Shown: positions 43,581 to 52,051 of the stretch, piece after piece
Layout: each line of letters opens with the position of its first letter
How positions within the stretch are numbered: position 1 is the stretch's first letter
Origin: Paenibacillus segetis
GTDB taxonomy: Bacteria > Bacillota > Bacilli > Paenibacillales > Paenibacillaceae
Length of the DNA stretch: 64,000 bases
Assembly: GCF_014639155.1 (NCBI RefSeq)
Contig: NZ_BMFT01000001.1
Location: 1,736,001 to 1,800,000, forward strand
Direction of reading: 5' to 3'
Translations under genes and position numbers: made by a program
The notes under the pieces: model-generated
Seen by the model: the letters and a program-made list of their open reading frames with translations, nothing else
Database searches by the model: none
What the model was told of the DNA's origin: nothing

Positions 43581-44330
43581 ATGAGAAAAATTAGAATCCA
43601 ATATATCGTTCTATTTTTAATCTTCATTCTGTTTGGGTCGGTAGCCTTCTTCTTCTATACAGAAATTAATGGATATCCATGGAAGCATGCAGAAGTGAAA
43701 AGAGAAGCCGTAACCTATATGAAGGAAAAATATAATATGGACGTGAAAGTGGTTGGAAGTTCTTTTAATTTTAAGTTTGATTATTATACGGCCCAGGTTT
43801 ACAACACAAAAGATAGTAATAAAACTGTAATTAGGATTGAGAAGCAACGGTTCTATGACGAGAATAATCAAGCTGGAGGAGAACAGCTAGAAGATAATTA
43901 TAGAGAAGTCTATTGGGAAAAAGAAATCAATGATGAATTACATCAAAAGTACTCTACGTTTTATAAACTGAATGATATCGAAACATCGACGATTGATATT
44001 CCCTCTTTCACGTCTCCACTCCGAAATGGTGTAAGTTCTCTTCAAGATCGTAATGGTGTTTTTATTCCTTCAGCACCAGAGTATAACTACATATTAGATG
44101 TTGATCTGAAAACTAACGATTTCACGGAAGAATTGTTACAAGAACTTATTTTTGTGATTCGGGATTTAGTGAACACGGAGTTTAGGGTTGATATCGTTGT
44201 ATCAGGGAAATATGAAGTAAGTGATACGGAGGGTGAGCGGAGAAGAACGAAGTATTTAGACTTACCCTATGAGAAGTTAAAAGAGATAGAAAATGTCGAA
44301 GACCTGAAGAAAGAAATCTCTGAATATTAA
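43581..44330 (+). CDS. Membrane-anchored protein, possibly YfjL-like
   Basis: A 249-residue protein with one N-terminal hydrophobic helix (about 7-26, anchor or uncleaved signal) and an extracytoplasmic domain (YPWKHAEVKREAVTYMKEKY, NFKFDYYTAQVYNTKDSNKT, RVDIVVSGKYEVSD). The pattern of a charged helix, then an AVTY(M/L)xxKY helix and an NFKF strand recalls the Bacillus YfjL-like domain, but the match is loose. GGAGGAAA before the ATG. It may share a transcript with the MerR gene 35 nt downstream. Function unknown. Confidence 0.6.
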   Translation: MRKIRIQYIVLFLIFILFGSVAFFFYTEINGYPWKHAEVKREAVTYMKEKYNMDVKVVGSSFNFKFDYYTAQVYNTKDSNKTVIRIEKQRFYDENNQAGGEQLEDNYREVYWEKEINDELHQKYSTFYKLNDIETSTIDIPSFTSPLRNGVSSLQDRNGVFIPSAPEYNYILDVDLKTNDFTEELLQELIFVIRDLVNTEFRVDIVVSGKYEVSDTEGERRRTKYLDLPYEKLKEIENVEDLKKEISEY

Positions 44331-44365
44331 CAGTCTATAAGGGTCCTGGGACGGAGGGATTAAGA

Positions 44366-44773
44366 ATGAGAAAATATCTGCGAGGAGAAATTGCGAGTTT
44401 GGCCAACGTGAATATGGCTACATTGAGGTATTACGAGAATCATGGCCTTATCCCAGCTCCTCCACGATCGGAATCAGGGTACCGACTTTACTCGGAAGAT
44501 GTGTTGACAAGGATGGAATTTATTAAAAATGCTAAACTCTGCGGTTTTACGCTAAAGGAAATTAAAAAAGCATTAATTAACTCGGCAGATGGAAGTATTA
44601 GCATTACTGATTTTATTGACTTTATCAATAGAAAGATGGATAGGATCGACGAAGAAATTGCTGCTAAAGAGCAAACAAAGCATATGTTGTTGGAATTGAA
44701 AAATAACCTAGAATCAACCATGAAGGCTCCTGAGGTGCAAGAAGTACTCGATATTCTTCATATGGATTCATAA
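44366..44773 (+). CDS. MerR-family transcriptional regulator
   Basis: A 135-residue activator-type regulator: HTH YLRGEIASLANVNMATLRYY (with ENHGLIPAPPRSESGYRLY, the usual wing), followed by an antiparallel coiled coil of about 75 residues ending LDILHMDS. There are no paired cysteines in the C-terminus, so it is not a metal-sensing MerR of the standard type. It lies 70 nt before the esterase gene, which could be its target. GGACGGAGGG site. Confidence 0.88.
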   Translation: MRKYLRGEIASLANVNMATLRYYENHGLIPAPPRSESGYRLYSEDVLTRMEFIKNAKLCGFTLKEIKKALINSADGSISITDFIDFINRKMDRIDEEIAAKEQTKHMLLELKNNLESTMKAPEVQEVLDILHMDS

Positions 44774-44777
44774 CTTG

Positions 44778-44800
44778 ACCCTGCTCTATACTGCAGGGTT
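44778..44800 (+). terminator. Hairpin after MerR gene
   Basis: ACCCTGC/GCAGGGT stem with an 8-nt loop and a broken T-run. Confidence 0.5.
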
Positions 44801-44847
44801 TATTATTGCGTTATGAAATCTTGCAGTTGGAATAGGGAGGAATGAAC

Positions 44848-45801
44848 ATGAACATGGAGAAAACTCCAAAAGAGCAGTTAGAAGCTATTAAGGGCTACTT
44901 AAAACAAGTAAACGTTGTCGAAGGTAAATCCGTGGAGCACATTAGACAGCAGATGGAGGAGGCGGTGACACAGCTTCCTAAACTACCTAATATCGTGATT
45001 GAGCCCGTGCAAATGGGGGATTTGAGCGGAGAGTGGGTTAGCACAAACGAGGATCATACTGAATACGACGATGAAGTCGGCTTTGAATCTAATCAACAAG
45101 TCATCCTATATTTCCACGGTGGGGGGTTCACTTCAGGTAGTTGTAACTATTACCGTGATCTAGCTGCAAGAATATCGAAATCCAGCGGGATAAAAGTTTT
45201 GGTATTAGAGTATCGTCTTGCACCTGAGCATCCATATCCTGCCGCCAATGAAGATTGTCTGTTCGCCTACCGTTGGTTGCAGGCTAACGGGCATTCTGCT
45301 GATCATATCGTGCTTGGAGGAGATTCTGTGGGAGCAAGTCTGGTGCTAATGACGCTTCTATCTTTACGAGATCATGGTGAAGCTCTACCAGCAGGGGCGT
45401 TCCTCATCTCACCGCACAGTGATCTTGTGAATTTAGATGGCGAATCCTATGAGAGTCGTGCAGAGCTTGATCCTACGGGCAGCTTGAACGGTAATCAAGC
45501 GATATTAACTCATTATTTAGGTTCATACTCAGGACCCATTCCAGAGTTGTTGTCTCCTCTGAGGATGGACCTAGGTGGCCTACCTGAGCTGTTAATTCAA
45601 GTAGGTGACCATGAAGTGCTGTTAAGTGATGCTACACGGTTAGCCGAGCGTGCTACAGCTGCAGGTGTCCAAGTCTCGCTGGAGGTATGGGAAAATATGT
45701 GGAGTGTATTTCATTTTCTAGCATATATGTTACCCGAAGCAGAGCAGGCGATATCGAATATTGGTCAGTTTGTAGGAGCAAGGCTTAAAATCGAGATTTG
45801 A
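44848..45801 (+). CDS. Alpha/beta hydrolase, hormone-sensitive-lipase (HSL) family
   Basis: A 317-residue esterase/lipase. The oxyanion-hole motif is ILYFHGGGFTSGS, the nucleophile elbow is LGGDSVGAS (GDSVG) and the HSL signature EYRLAPEHPYPAANEDC is present; Asp (GDHEVLL) and His (WSVFHFL) complete the triad near the end. Cytoplasmic, acting on short acyl esters. The ATG at 44848 is 7 bases from GGGAGG; the one two codons earlier is too close. The gene lies behind the MerR gene and before the sugar ABC operon; the strong hairpin at 45850 is its terminator. Confidence 0.88.
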   Translation: MNMEKTPKEQLEAIKGYLKQVNVVEGKSVEHIRQQMEEAVTQLPKLPNIVIEPVQMGDLSGEWVSTNEDHTEYDDEVGFESNQQVILYFHGGGFTSGSCNYYRDLAARISKSSGIKVLVLEYRLAPEHPYPAANEDCLFAYRWLQANGHSADHIVLGGDSVGASLVLMTLLSLRDHGEALPAGAFLISPHSDLVNLDGESYESRAELDPTGSLNGNQAILTHYLGSYSGPIPELLSPLRMDLGGLPELLIQVGDHEVLLSDATRLAERATAAGVQVSLEVWENMWSVFHFLAYMLPEAEQAISNIGQFVGARLKIEI

Positions 45802-45849
45802 ATATAAAATTCCAGCTAATCCAATCAAATTAAGAAAATCTTTATATTT

Positions 45850-45931
45850 ACCCCACTTCTTTTTAAACAGTTTCTCCTATCTTAGATGAATGAAGGATAG
45901 GAGGAAGCGTGATGAAGAAGTGGGGTTTTTT
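45850..45931 (+). terminator. Large terminator-like hairpin overlapping the start of the sugar ABC operon
   Basis: An outer stem ACCCCACTTCTT (45850-45861)/AAGAAGTGGGGT (45915-45926) and an inner stem TTTCTCCTATCTT (45871-45883)/AAGGATAGGAGGAA (about 45893-45906) are followed by TTTTTT (45926-45931). It can terminate the esterase transcript. However, the inner right arm contains the only good ribosome site (AGGAGG) before the first permease, and the T-run ends three bases before that gene's ATG. If the operon is transcribed through it, this is an attenuator with a sequestered ribosome site. Confidence 0.75.
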
Positions 45932-45959
45932 GTATGTCGATAAAAGGAAGACTCCGTAA
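45912..45959 (+). CDS. Possible 15-residue leader peptide in the ABC operon hairpin
   Basis: ATG at 45912, 5-6 bases after AGGAGGAA, opens MKKWGFLYVDKRKTP with a stop at 45959. It overlaps the ATG of the permease (45934) in another frame, and a strand of the terminator hairpin is its coding sequence. Removing one T from the six-T run would join it in frame to the permease, so it may be a leader peptide, a slippage site or a sign of a homopolymer error. Confidence 0.4.
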   Translation: MKKWGFLYVDKRKTP

Positions 45960-46806
45960 GGATGCTACGGTGGCAGGGATGTTTCTTTTACCAAGCATCA
46001 TAGGGTTTTCGTTATTCTATATCATTCCATTTGCCATGGGTGTTTATTATTCCTTTATGGATAGTTCAGTCAATAGCCAATTTGTTGGTTTGGACAATTA
46101 CCGCGAGTTGATCGCAAGCGAATCCTTTCAAAAGGCTGCTGCCAATACGTTCTATTTTACCGGAGTTAGCGTTCCAGTGATGCTTGCGTTGTCACTAGGA
46201 TTGGCAATGTTGCTGAACCAAAATGTATATTTTCGCAGCTGGCTCAGGACAGCTTATGTGCTCCCGCTCGTCGTTCCTGTAGCCTCGGTTATTCTAATCT
46301 GGCAAATTCTACTCGATTGGAACGGTTCTCTTAACGCCTGGCTGAGTATCTTCGGATTTGAACGTGTGGATTGGATGAAGACAGATGCAGCAAGAACCGT
46401 GGTGATCGTCGTTTATTTATGGAAAAACGTTGGTTATAACATTATTTTATTCTTAGCCGGGTTACAGCAAATTCCGAAGGATTATTATGAAACCGCCCAA
46501 ATTGAAGGCGCTGGACGGTTCCGACAGTTTGGCAGTATTACGCTTGTCTATTTAACACCGACGATGTTTTTTGTCATCATCATGTCCATCATCAATTCGT
46601 TTAAAGTGTTCCGAGAAACGTATTTAATCGCGGGTGACTATCCGCACGACAGTATATATATGCTGCAACATTATATGAACAACATGTTCATGTCACTAGA
46701 TGTTCAAAAATTGACGGCAGCGGCAACGATGATGGTCGGCTGCATTCTACTTATTGTGATCTTGCTGTTTATGTTGGAACGTCGGTTCCGACAGTTTATG
46801 GAGTAG
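45934..46806 (+). CDS. Carbohydrate ABC importer permease 1 (MalF/UgpA type)
   Basis: A 290-residue, six-helix permease: AGMFLLPSIIGFSLFYIIPF at the start, AYVLPLVVPVASVILIWQIL and the EAA-loop YYETAQIEGAGRFRQFGSIT (ATPase contact). It pairs with the next gene as a sugar or polyol importer. The ATG at 45934 is the only in-frame start but has no proper ribosome site (only GTGGGG), because AGGAGG serves the overlapping peptide frame. Thus translation of this gene is probably coupled or regulated. No ATPase gene in the operon; it presumably uses a shared MsmX-type ATPase. Confidence 0.9.
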   Translation: MSIKGRLRKDATVAGMFLLPSIIGFSLFYIIPFAMGVYYSFMDSSVNSQFVGLDNYRELIASESFQKAAANTFYFTGVSVPVMLALSLGLAMLLNQNVYFRSWLRTAYVLPLVVPVASVILIWQILLDWNGSLNAWLSIFGFERVDWMKTDAARTVVIVVYLWKNVGYNIILFLAGLQQIPKDYYETAQIEGAGRFRQFGSITLVYLTPTMFFVIIMSIINSFKVFRETYLIAGDYPHDSIYMLQHYMNNMFMSLDVQKLTAAATMMVGCILLIVILLFMLERRFRQFME

Positions 46807-46862
46807 CTTACATACATGACGCACTTTACTTTTCTACGAAAAATTTAAAGGAGAGCGGTCGA

Positions 46863-47741
46863 TTGAAAAGTACAAGAGTATTACAAAAGCTTGCGTTAAC
46901 TGTTGTCATGACCGTTATCGCTGTACTGTTATTATTCCCTCTGGTCATTACTTTCACTAATTCGTTCATGACTGAACGAGAAATTGGTATCAATTATAAG
47001 CAGATCGGACAAATAAACGAAGTTACTGCAGGGAATAGGAATTCATTTGTTAATTTAAAGCTTGTTCCAGATGTCATCTCACTGGAGCAATACGGCAAGA
47101 TCTTGGTCAGTAATTCGATATTTCTAGTGATGTTCTGGAGATCCGTATTTTTGGTCGTGCCGATCATTGCAGGGCAGACCCTCGTAGCAGCGCTAGCTGC
47201 ATATGCATTCTCCAAGCTGCAATTTCGTGGTCGGGAAGTCTTGTTCCTTGTCTATCTTTTGACGATGCTCATGCCGTTTCAAGTGACCTTAGTGCCAAAC
47301 TATATTATGGCAGATAGGCTAGGATTGCTGAATAGTTCGAATGCGATTATATTACCGGGGATTTTCGCAGCTTTTGGTGTCTTTATGCTCAGACAGTTTA
47401 TGCTACCTATTCCATATTCCTATATCGAAGCAGCTAAGCTCGATGGAGCAGGACATTTACGGATTTTCTCCACAATTATTTTCCCGATGATCAAACCAGG
47501 TCTGGCTGCACTTATTATTTTATTGTTTGTTGATTATTGGAACATGGTAGAGCAACCTCTTATTTTTCTTGATGATCCGTTTAAACAACCGTTGTCAGTC
47601 TACTTATCAAACATTAACCAGGGCGAGCGAGGGGTCGCTTTCGCTGCATCCATGCTCTATATGACTCCGATGGTGCTGCTGTTTCTGTATGCCGAGACCT
47701 ATTTCATTGAAGGCATTCAACTTTCGGGGATCAAGGGTTAG
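46863..47741 (+). CDS. Carbohydrate ABC importer permease 2 (MalG type)
   Basis: A 292-residue, six-helix permease with the EAA loop YIEAAKLDGAGHLRIFSTII. A long extracytoplasmic stretch between helix 1 and 2 (GINYKQIGQINEVTAGNRNS ... VPDVISLEQYGKIL) is longer than in plain MalG proteins. It could contact the adaptor encoded next. The TTG start has AAGGAGAGCG. Partner of permease 1. Confidence 0.9.
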   Translation: MKSTRVLQKLALTVVMTVIAVLLLFPLVITFTNSFMTEREIGINYKQIGQINEVTAGNRNSFVNLKLVPDVISLEQYGKILVSNSIFLVMFWRSVFLVVPIIAGQTLVAALAAYAFSKLQFRGREVLFLVYLLTMLMPFQVTLVPNYIMADRLGLLNSSNAIILPGIFAAFGVFMLRQFMLPIPYSYIEAAKLDGAGHLRIFSTIIFPMIKPGLAALIILLFVDYWNMVEQPLIFLDDPFKQPLSVYLSNINQGERGVAFAASMLYMTPMVLLFLYAETYFIEGIQLSGIKG

Positions 47742-47808
47742 TTTGCCTGAAAACTGATAGCTACGATGCGAGTGTTTTTTAGAACAGAGAATCTAGGAGG
47801 AAGTGGAC

Positions 47809-48975
47809 GTGGAATTAGAGTTAGGAGAAGTGCCTAAAGGCAGTGGACGCAAACGAAAAGTTCAATTTTACTTGATCATTTTTATTGTTCTGTTAGTTTT
47901 TTTTACGCTATTTAGTAACACATTCCAGTCTTTCACTTTGCCAAAAGTGAGAACGGAAAAAGCTGAGTATGGAAGTATTATACATACGCTTGGAGGAAAC
48001 GGTGTTCTGCTTCCCATCGCGGAGGCTAAGCTATCGAACCCTGATCATTGGAAGGTCCGCACGATACTTGTGAAAGAAGGAGATCGTGTGAAGAAAGGTC
48101 AAAAGCTTATTACCTATGACAGCACAACCGCTGAACGCGAATTGCAAGATGAAGTCGCTTATTTAAAAAAGCAAAAAATTGACCTGCAAAATATACAAGA
48201 TCGTTATATTACTTCAACAATAGATGGAGATGAGATGGGCATTCGGAAAGCAGGACGCGATCTTGAAACTAGTAAACTTGATCTAGGCGTACAGGAAAGA
48301 AAAGTTAACGCATTAAAGGAGCGATTGGCAAGTCAAAAGGAAATTTCAGCTCCATTCAATGGTGTAATAACAAAATTGATTGCTATAGAGGGGATGCAGT
48401 CAACGGGAGAACCGGAAATCGTAATATCAAATGACAGCGAGGGTTACCGGTTTGAATTCCTGTTCGATGCGTTGTTGATGCCTAGCTTTGGTATTTCGAT
48501 GGGAGAGAAGATTCAGGTTGAAGTACGAGGGATAGTAGATCAGCAAACGACAATTATGGAGGGTACAATTGCTGAAATCGTCGATGCAGAATCGCGTATG
48601 GAGAACATGTCTGATAACGAAGCCAACAAGACCCTACTCATTGCACAGAAGATTTTGCGAGTAAAAGTGATGGATTCCAAATTGAAGGGAGGTGAACAAG
48701 CATTCGTGAAACTTACGAAAAACTCCTCTCAAGAGGGAATGGTGATTTCCAACAAGGCTATTCATCTAGAACGTGATGGCAAGTTTATCTACAAAATTGA
48801 AGAACAAATGGGGGCCTTAGGCAATGCCTTCATTGTTCGAAAAGTTCAAATTGAATTGAGTGAAACGAATGACAATGAAACGGTAGTTTTATCTGGGGGG
48901 CTTAATGAAGATGATCTAATTATTCTGGAGTACAGTGAGCCCTTACAGGAAGGAAATCGCGTTCGTCTGAAATAG
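47809..48975 (+). CDS. HlyD/MacA-like membrane fusion (adaptor) protein
   Basis: A 388-residue protein with one N-terminal transmembrane helix (about 20-38) and then the adaptor plan. It has a biotinyl-lipoyl half (TILVKEGDRVKKGQKLITYD), a long coiled-coil hairpin (DEVAYLKKQKIDLQNIQDRY ... LGVQERKVNALKERLASQKE), the second lipoyl half (EISAPFNGVITKLIAIEGMQ) and beta-barrel domains (GEKIQVEVRGIVDQQTTIME). Such adaptors normally serve ABC or RND exporters. Here it lies between an importer permease pair and its binding protein, an unusual setting. GTG 47809 is well spaced from AGGAGG; GTG 47803 is too close. Confidence 0.88.
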   Translation: MELELGEVPKGSGRKRKVQFYLIIFIVLLVFFTLFSNTFQSFTLPKVRTEKAEYGSIIHTLGGNGVLLPIAEAKLSNPDHWKVRTILVKEGDRVKKGQKLITYDSTTAERELQDEVAYLKKQKIDLQNIQDRYITSTIDGDEMGIRKAGRDLETSKLDLGVQERKVNALKERLASQKEISAPFNGVITKLIAIEGMQSTGEPEIVISNDSEGYRFEFLFDALLMPSFGISMGEKIQVEVRGIVDQQTTIMEGTIAEIVDAESRMENMSDNEANKTLLIAQKILRVKVMDSKLKGGEQAFVKLTKNSSQEGMVISNKAIHLERDGKFIYKIEEQMGALGNAFIVRKVQIELSETNDNETVVLSGGLNEDDLIILEYSEPLQEGNRVRLK

Positions 48976-49017
48976 TTAAGCATGCAAGAGAAATCAATTA
49001 TAGGAGGAATTTATACA

Positions 49018-50307
49018 ATGAAAAAGAGGCTGTGTATGATATGTATTGGCATTTTAATGACAACAACGACTGCATGTGGTTCTGGGGGAAGTAATAATTT
49101 AGCTAGTACGGAGGAACCTGTAAACAAAGAGGGAAAAAAAGTTCTTACTTTGTCTCTGAACCAACCAAGCGAATTTATTCAGGCAGCAGAAAAAAAGTTT
49201 GAAGAAAAGTACCCGGACATCGATCTGCAGATTCAGACCACAGTTGATTATGAGAAATACCAAAAAACGACAAATACAGCGGTGTTATCAGGGAAGGGTC
49301 CGGATATCTTCGAAATAAGCAGCCTGCCTATCGATGATTACATAAGCAAAAAGCTGATTCTCAATATGGATGATTTCATGGAACAAGATCAAACGTTGGA
49401 TAAAAACGATTTGCAAATGAACATATTGGAACTAATGAAGAAAAGTGGCGGTATGTATGCCATCCCTTTCGGGTTCTCCCTGCGGGCGTTCGTAGGTGAT
49501 GGGGACATGCTTGGGAACACGAATATTGATGATAAGAATTGGACATGGAAGGAGTTTGAGGTGATTTCAAAGAACTTGGTAGAAAACGGCACGGATCGCC
49601 GTTACGCTTTAGCTAATGATCCGCCGGAACTCCTCCTTACTGAAATGATTGTGGATAAATACTCAGAGTTCGTTGATCATACAGCGAAAAAGGCAAAGTT
49701 CGACTCTCCCTTATTCGTGGGAATGATGCAGCAAATTAAAAAAATGTACGATGATAAAGTCATGACTTCGGAATCGGCCGATATTGGCAAACAATTGTTT
49801 TATTCTACCGTTTTGCGATCGCCGGCAGACTTTATCGATGGTACGTATATTTTTTTCTCAAATCCGAAGCTGCTGCAAAAACCAGAACAAAAAGGTGGAG
49901 CGAGGATTATTCCCGAATTGCAATTTTCAATTCAAGCCAACTCTCCTGCTAAAGAAGAGGCTTGGAAATTTATTGCTTTCCTGTTATCCGATGATGGTCA
50001 ATCTCTGCAAGAGAGAGAAGGGTTCTCATTGCTTAAATCTGTGAATGAGAAGCAATTGAACGACATTCAGGAACAAGTTGAAAGTGGAGAGTATAAGCTT
50101 CCAGACGGGAAGTCACCCAAGGTATCGGACGAAGACTTCACTCGATTCAAACAGTTCATTAGTACAGCGGATAACTATACGGACCTGGACGGGAAGGTAA
50201 TTTTCATTATTGGAGATGATTCCAGATCCTTCTTCAGTGGACAAAAGTCCGCAGAGGAAGTCGCGAAGCTAATTCAGAATCGAGTGACAATCTACTTGAA
50301 CGAATAG
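49018..50307 (+). CDS. Extracellular solute-binding lipoprotein (MalE-like family 1)
   Basis: A 429-residue binding lipoprotein. The lipobox ends TTACGSG (Cys20). The mature part shows KKFEEKYPDIDLQIQTTVDY, AVLSGKGPDIFEISSLPIDD and the late NSPAKEEAWKFIAFLLSDDGQ, the SBP_bac_1 pattern for sugars or oligosaccharides. The start at 49018 follows AGGAGG; a frame extending 36 bases upstream is not needed. It is the last gene of the permease-permease-adaptor-lipoprotein operon. Confidence 0.9.
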   Translation: MKKRLCMICIGILMTTTTACGSGGSNNLASTEEPVNKEGKKVLTLSLNQPSEFIQAAEKKFEEKYPDIDLQIQTTVDYEKYQKTTNTAVLSGKGPDIFEISSLPIDDYISKKLILNMDDFMEQDQTLDKNDLQMNILELMKKSGGMYAIPFGFSLRAFVGDGDMLGNTNIDDKNWTWKEFEVISKNLVENGTDRRYALANDPPELLLTEMIVDKYSEFVDHTAKKAKFDSPLFVGMMQQIKKMYDDKVMTSESADIGKQLFYSTVLRSPADFIDGTYIFFSNPKLLQKPEQKGGARIIPELQFSIQANSPAKEEAWKFIAFLLSDDGQSLQEREGFSLLKSVNEKQLNDIQEQVESGEYKLPDGKSPKVSDEDFTRFKQFISTADNYTDLDGKVIFIIGDDSRSFFSGQKSAEEVAKLIQNRVTIYLNE

Positions 50308-50353
50308 GGAAACCAGAAATCATATGAACAATATAGCTCAGTAGAACTTAGGC

Positions 50354-51175
50354 TCATTTCACGCCGAGTCGCATTCTATAATTAAACATGACATTTAAGT
50401 CTTTACCGTTAAAATAGTGCTCCACATGTTGTTGGAAAGTTTCGATATCATGATCGAGATCATTTAGATCAAGTTTCAGTACATTTTGAACTGAACCCTG
50501 ACTTAGCGCTAAGCCAACATAACGTTCTGCGTTACACGTCTCCATATTATGGAATACAATTTCTCTGGAGTATCGGAATAAGCCACTAGCTTGGATATTG
50601 CTTAAATGCTCATTCTTATTCCGTTTATGTGCTCGTTCATCAGAGGATACATGTTGATGGATGATGGCATCTGCTTTCTGAATCAAATGTAAATATTCCG
50701 CTTCTAAAGTCCAATGTAGTGTAGGAGGCCAATCACAATCGTATGCGGCAAATACGCCATTAACTTTCAGAATACGATTGATTTCATTTAGTGTACTTTC
50801 TGGCTCCATCCAATGAAAGGATTGGGAACAAGTGACGATATCAGCAGTCTGGGATTCGGAGGGAACTTGATCAGAATATCCTGCAACAAAAGAGACCGGT
50901 GGGGCTTCTTCCAATTGATGTAGCTTTTCTATTGCTTTGTTCCTCATATCTTCATTTGGCTCAACGCCAACGACTTGCTGCGCATGGTCTTTCCAGATTA
51001 ACGTGGACAGACCGGTGCCACATCCCAGATCAATGACTAAGGACGGTCTATGACCAACATATTGGGTTAATAACTGTACCACTTGTAACGGAGCTTCAGG
51101 ACGATACTGGTCGTACAAACCGGCATAACCAGTGAATCTCGTGACATTGTTAGGGTTATAGCTTGATTGGGACAT
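50354..51175 (-). CDS. SAM-dependent class I methyltransferase
   Basis: A 273-residue methyltransferase with motif I SLVIDLGCGTGLSTLIW (about 46-62), acidic loop VVGVEPNEDM, and CSQSFHWMEPESTLNEINRI (motif IV/post). This is the Methyltransf_11 ubiquinone/trans-aconitate-like group common in Paenibacillus; substrate unknown. Single gene, divergent from the ferritin gene. Confidence 0.88.
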   Translation of the reverse strand: MSQSSYNPNNVTRFTGYAGLYDQYRPEAPLQVVQLLTQYVGHRPSLVIDLGCGTGLSTLIWKDHAQQVVGVEPNEDMRNKAIEKLHQLEEAPPVSFVAGYSDQVPSESQTADIVTCSQSFHWMEPESTLNEINRILKVNGVFAAYDCDWPPTLHWTLEAEYLHLIQKADAIIHQHVSSDERAHKRNKNEHLSNIQASGLFRYSREIVFHNMETCNAERYVGLALSQGSVQNVLKLDLNDLDHDIETFQQHVEHYFNGKDLNVMFNYRMRLGVK

Positions 51176-51291
51176 TTGTAAACCTCCATTCTTGTGATGG
51201 GAATGAATTAACTATACCAAATATGTTTATTATATTTCTATACACCACTTTGTTGACTTGCCGAGTGAATGGGTACCGTGTTACGCTGGGA

Positions 51292-51323
51292 TTGTGATGT
51301 GATATTGTTAATTGACATCACAA
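51292..51323 (+). promoter_or_regulatory. Inverted repeat upstream of ferritin gene
   Basis: TTGTGATGT (51292-51300) and ACATCACAA (51315-51323), perfect 9-bp arms, 14-base spacer, 30 bp before the ferritin start. It resembles neither a Fur box nor a PerR box. It could be an operator or a 5' UTR hairpin. Confidence 0.4.
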
Positions 51324-51351
51324 GACGAGAGAAAGCTGAGGTGACTTGTTA

Positions 51352-51855
51352 ATGAAAGAGGGATTAGCGGCTGCACTTAATAAGCAGATGAATTTTGAAT
51401 TTTATTCAGCGCATGTCTATCTCGCAATGGCGGCATACTGCTCAGGTGAAAGTTTGGATGGATTCGCGAATTTCTTCACTGTTCAGGCAGAAGAAGAACG
51501 TTTTCATGCGATGAAAATATACAAATTCCTGAATGACCGCAGACAACGTGCGACGCTCGAAGCAATGCCGGAGCCAAAGAATGAATATGCATCGATGCTG
51601 GATGTGTTCGAACACGGATATGCTCATGAGCAACAGAACACGAAGAAATTCTATCATTTGGCTGATTTAGCTACGGATGAGCGCGAATATGCAACGATTT
51701 ATTTCCTGAAATGGTTCATTGATGAGCAGGTCGAAGAAGAAGCATTATTCGATAGCATCATTCAGAAGTTGAAGCGGATTGAGAAGGACAGCAATGCATT
51801 CTACATGTTAGATGCGGAGTTTGCTGCGCGTTCATTCACGCCTCCAGCGGAATAG
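51352..51855 (+). CDS. ftn: Ferritin (Ftn-type)
   Basis: A 167-residue non-heme ferritin: NKQMNFEFYSAHVYLAMAAY with the first Glu, VQAEEERFHAMKIYKFLNDR with the Glu-Glu-X2-His ferroxidase ligands, and WFIDEQVEEEALFDSIIQ (the C-terminal Glu/Gln). It stores iron as a 24-mer cage and limits Fenton chemistry. GAGGTGA places the start at the ATG 51352, not the TTG six bases before. Single gene with an inverted repeat upstream and a terminator downstream. Confidence 0.93.
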   Translation: MKEGLAAALNKQMNFEFYSAHVYLAMAAYCSGESLDGFANFFTVQAEEERFHAMKIYKFLNDRRQRATLEAMPEPKNEYASMLDVFEHGYAHEQQNTKKFYHLADLATDEREYATIYFLKWFIDEQVEEEALFDSIIQKLKRIEKDSNAFYMLDAEFAARSFTPPAE

Positions 51856-51893
51856 TTTAACAACCATATAAATTAAGATAGTGGTATACTTAT

Positions 51894-51933
51894 AACCTCC
51901 CAGTTCTTCATGTGGACTGAGGAGGTTTTTTTT
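51894..51933 (+). terminator. Terminator after ferritin gene
   Basis: AACCTCC/GGAGGTT with inner CAGT/ACTG, then eight T residues. Confidence 0.9.
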
Positions 51934-52051
51934 GTGGTTCAGTGTGTGAAAGTGACCTTTCTTGATTCAATCAGAAAATGTATTTAGAATATAATATGCA
52001 CACATGCATAAGGATCTTGTGATTCCGTATTACTGAAAGGAAGATAACAAA

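Noticed and set aside
48982..49017. Upstream in-frame extension of the solute-binding lipoprotein gene
   Set aside because: It would place 12 residues before the signal peptide; AGGAGG and the lipobox distance favour 49018.
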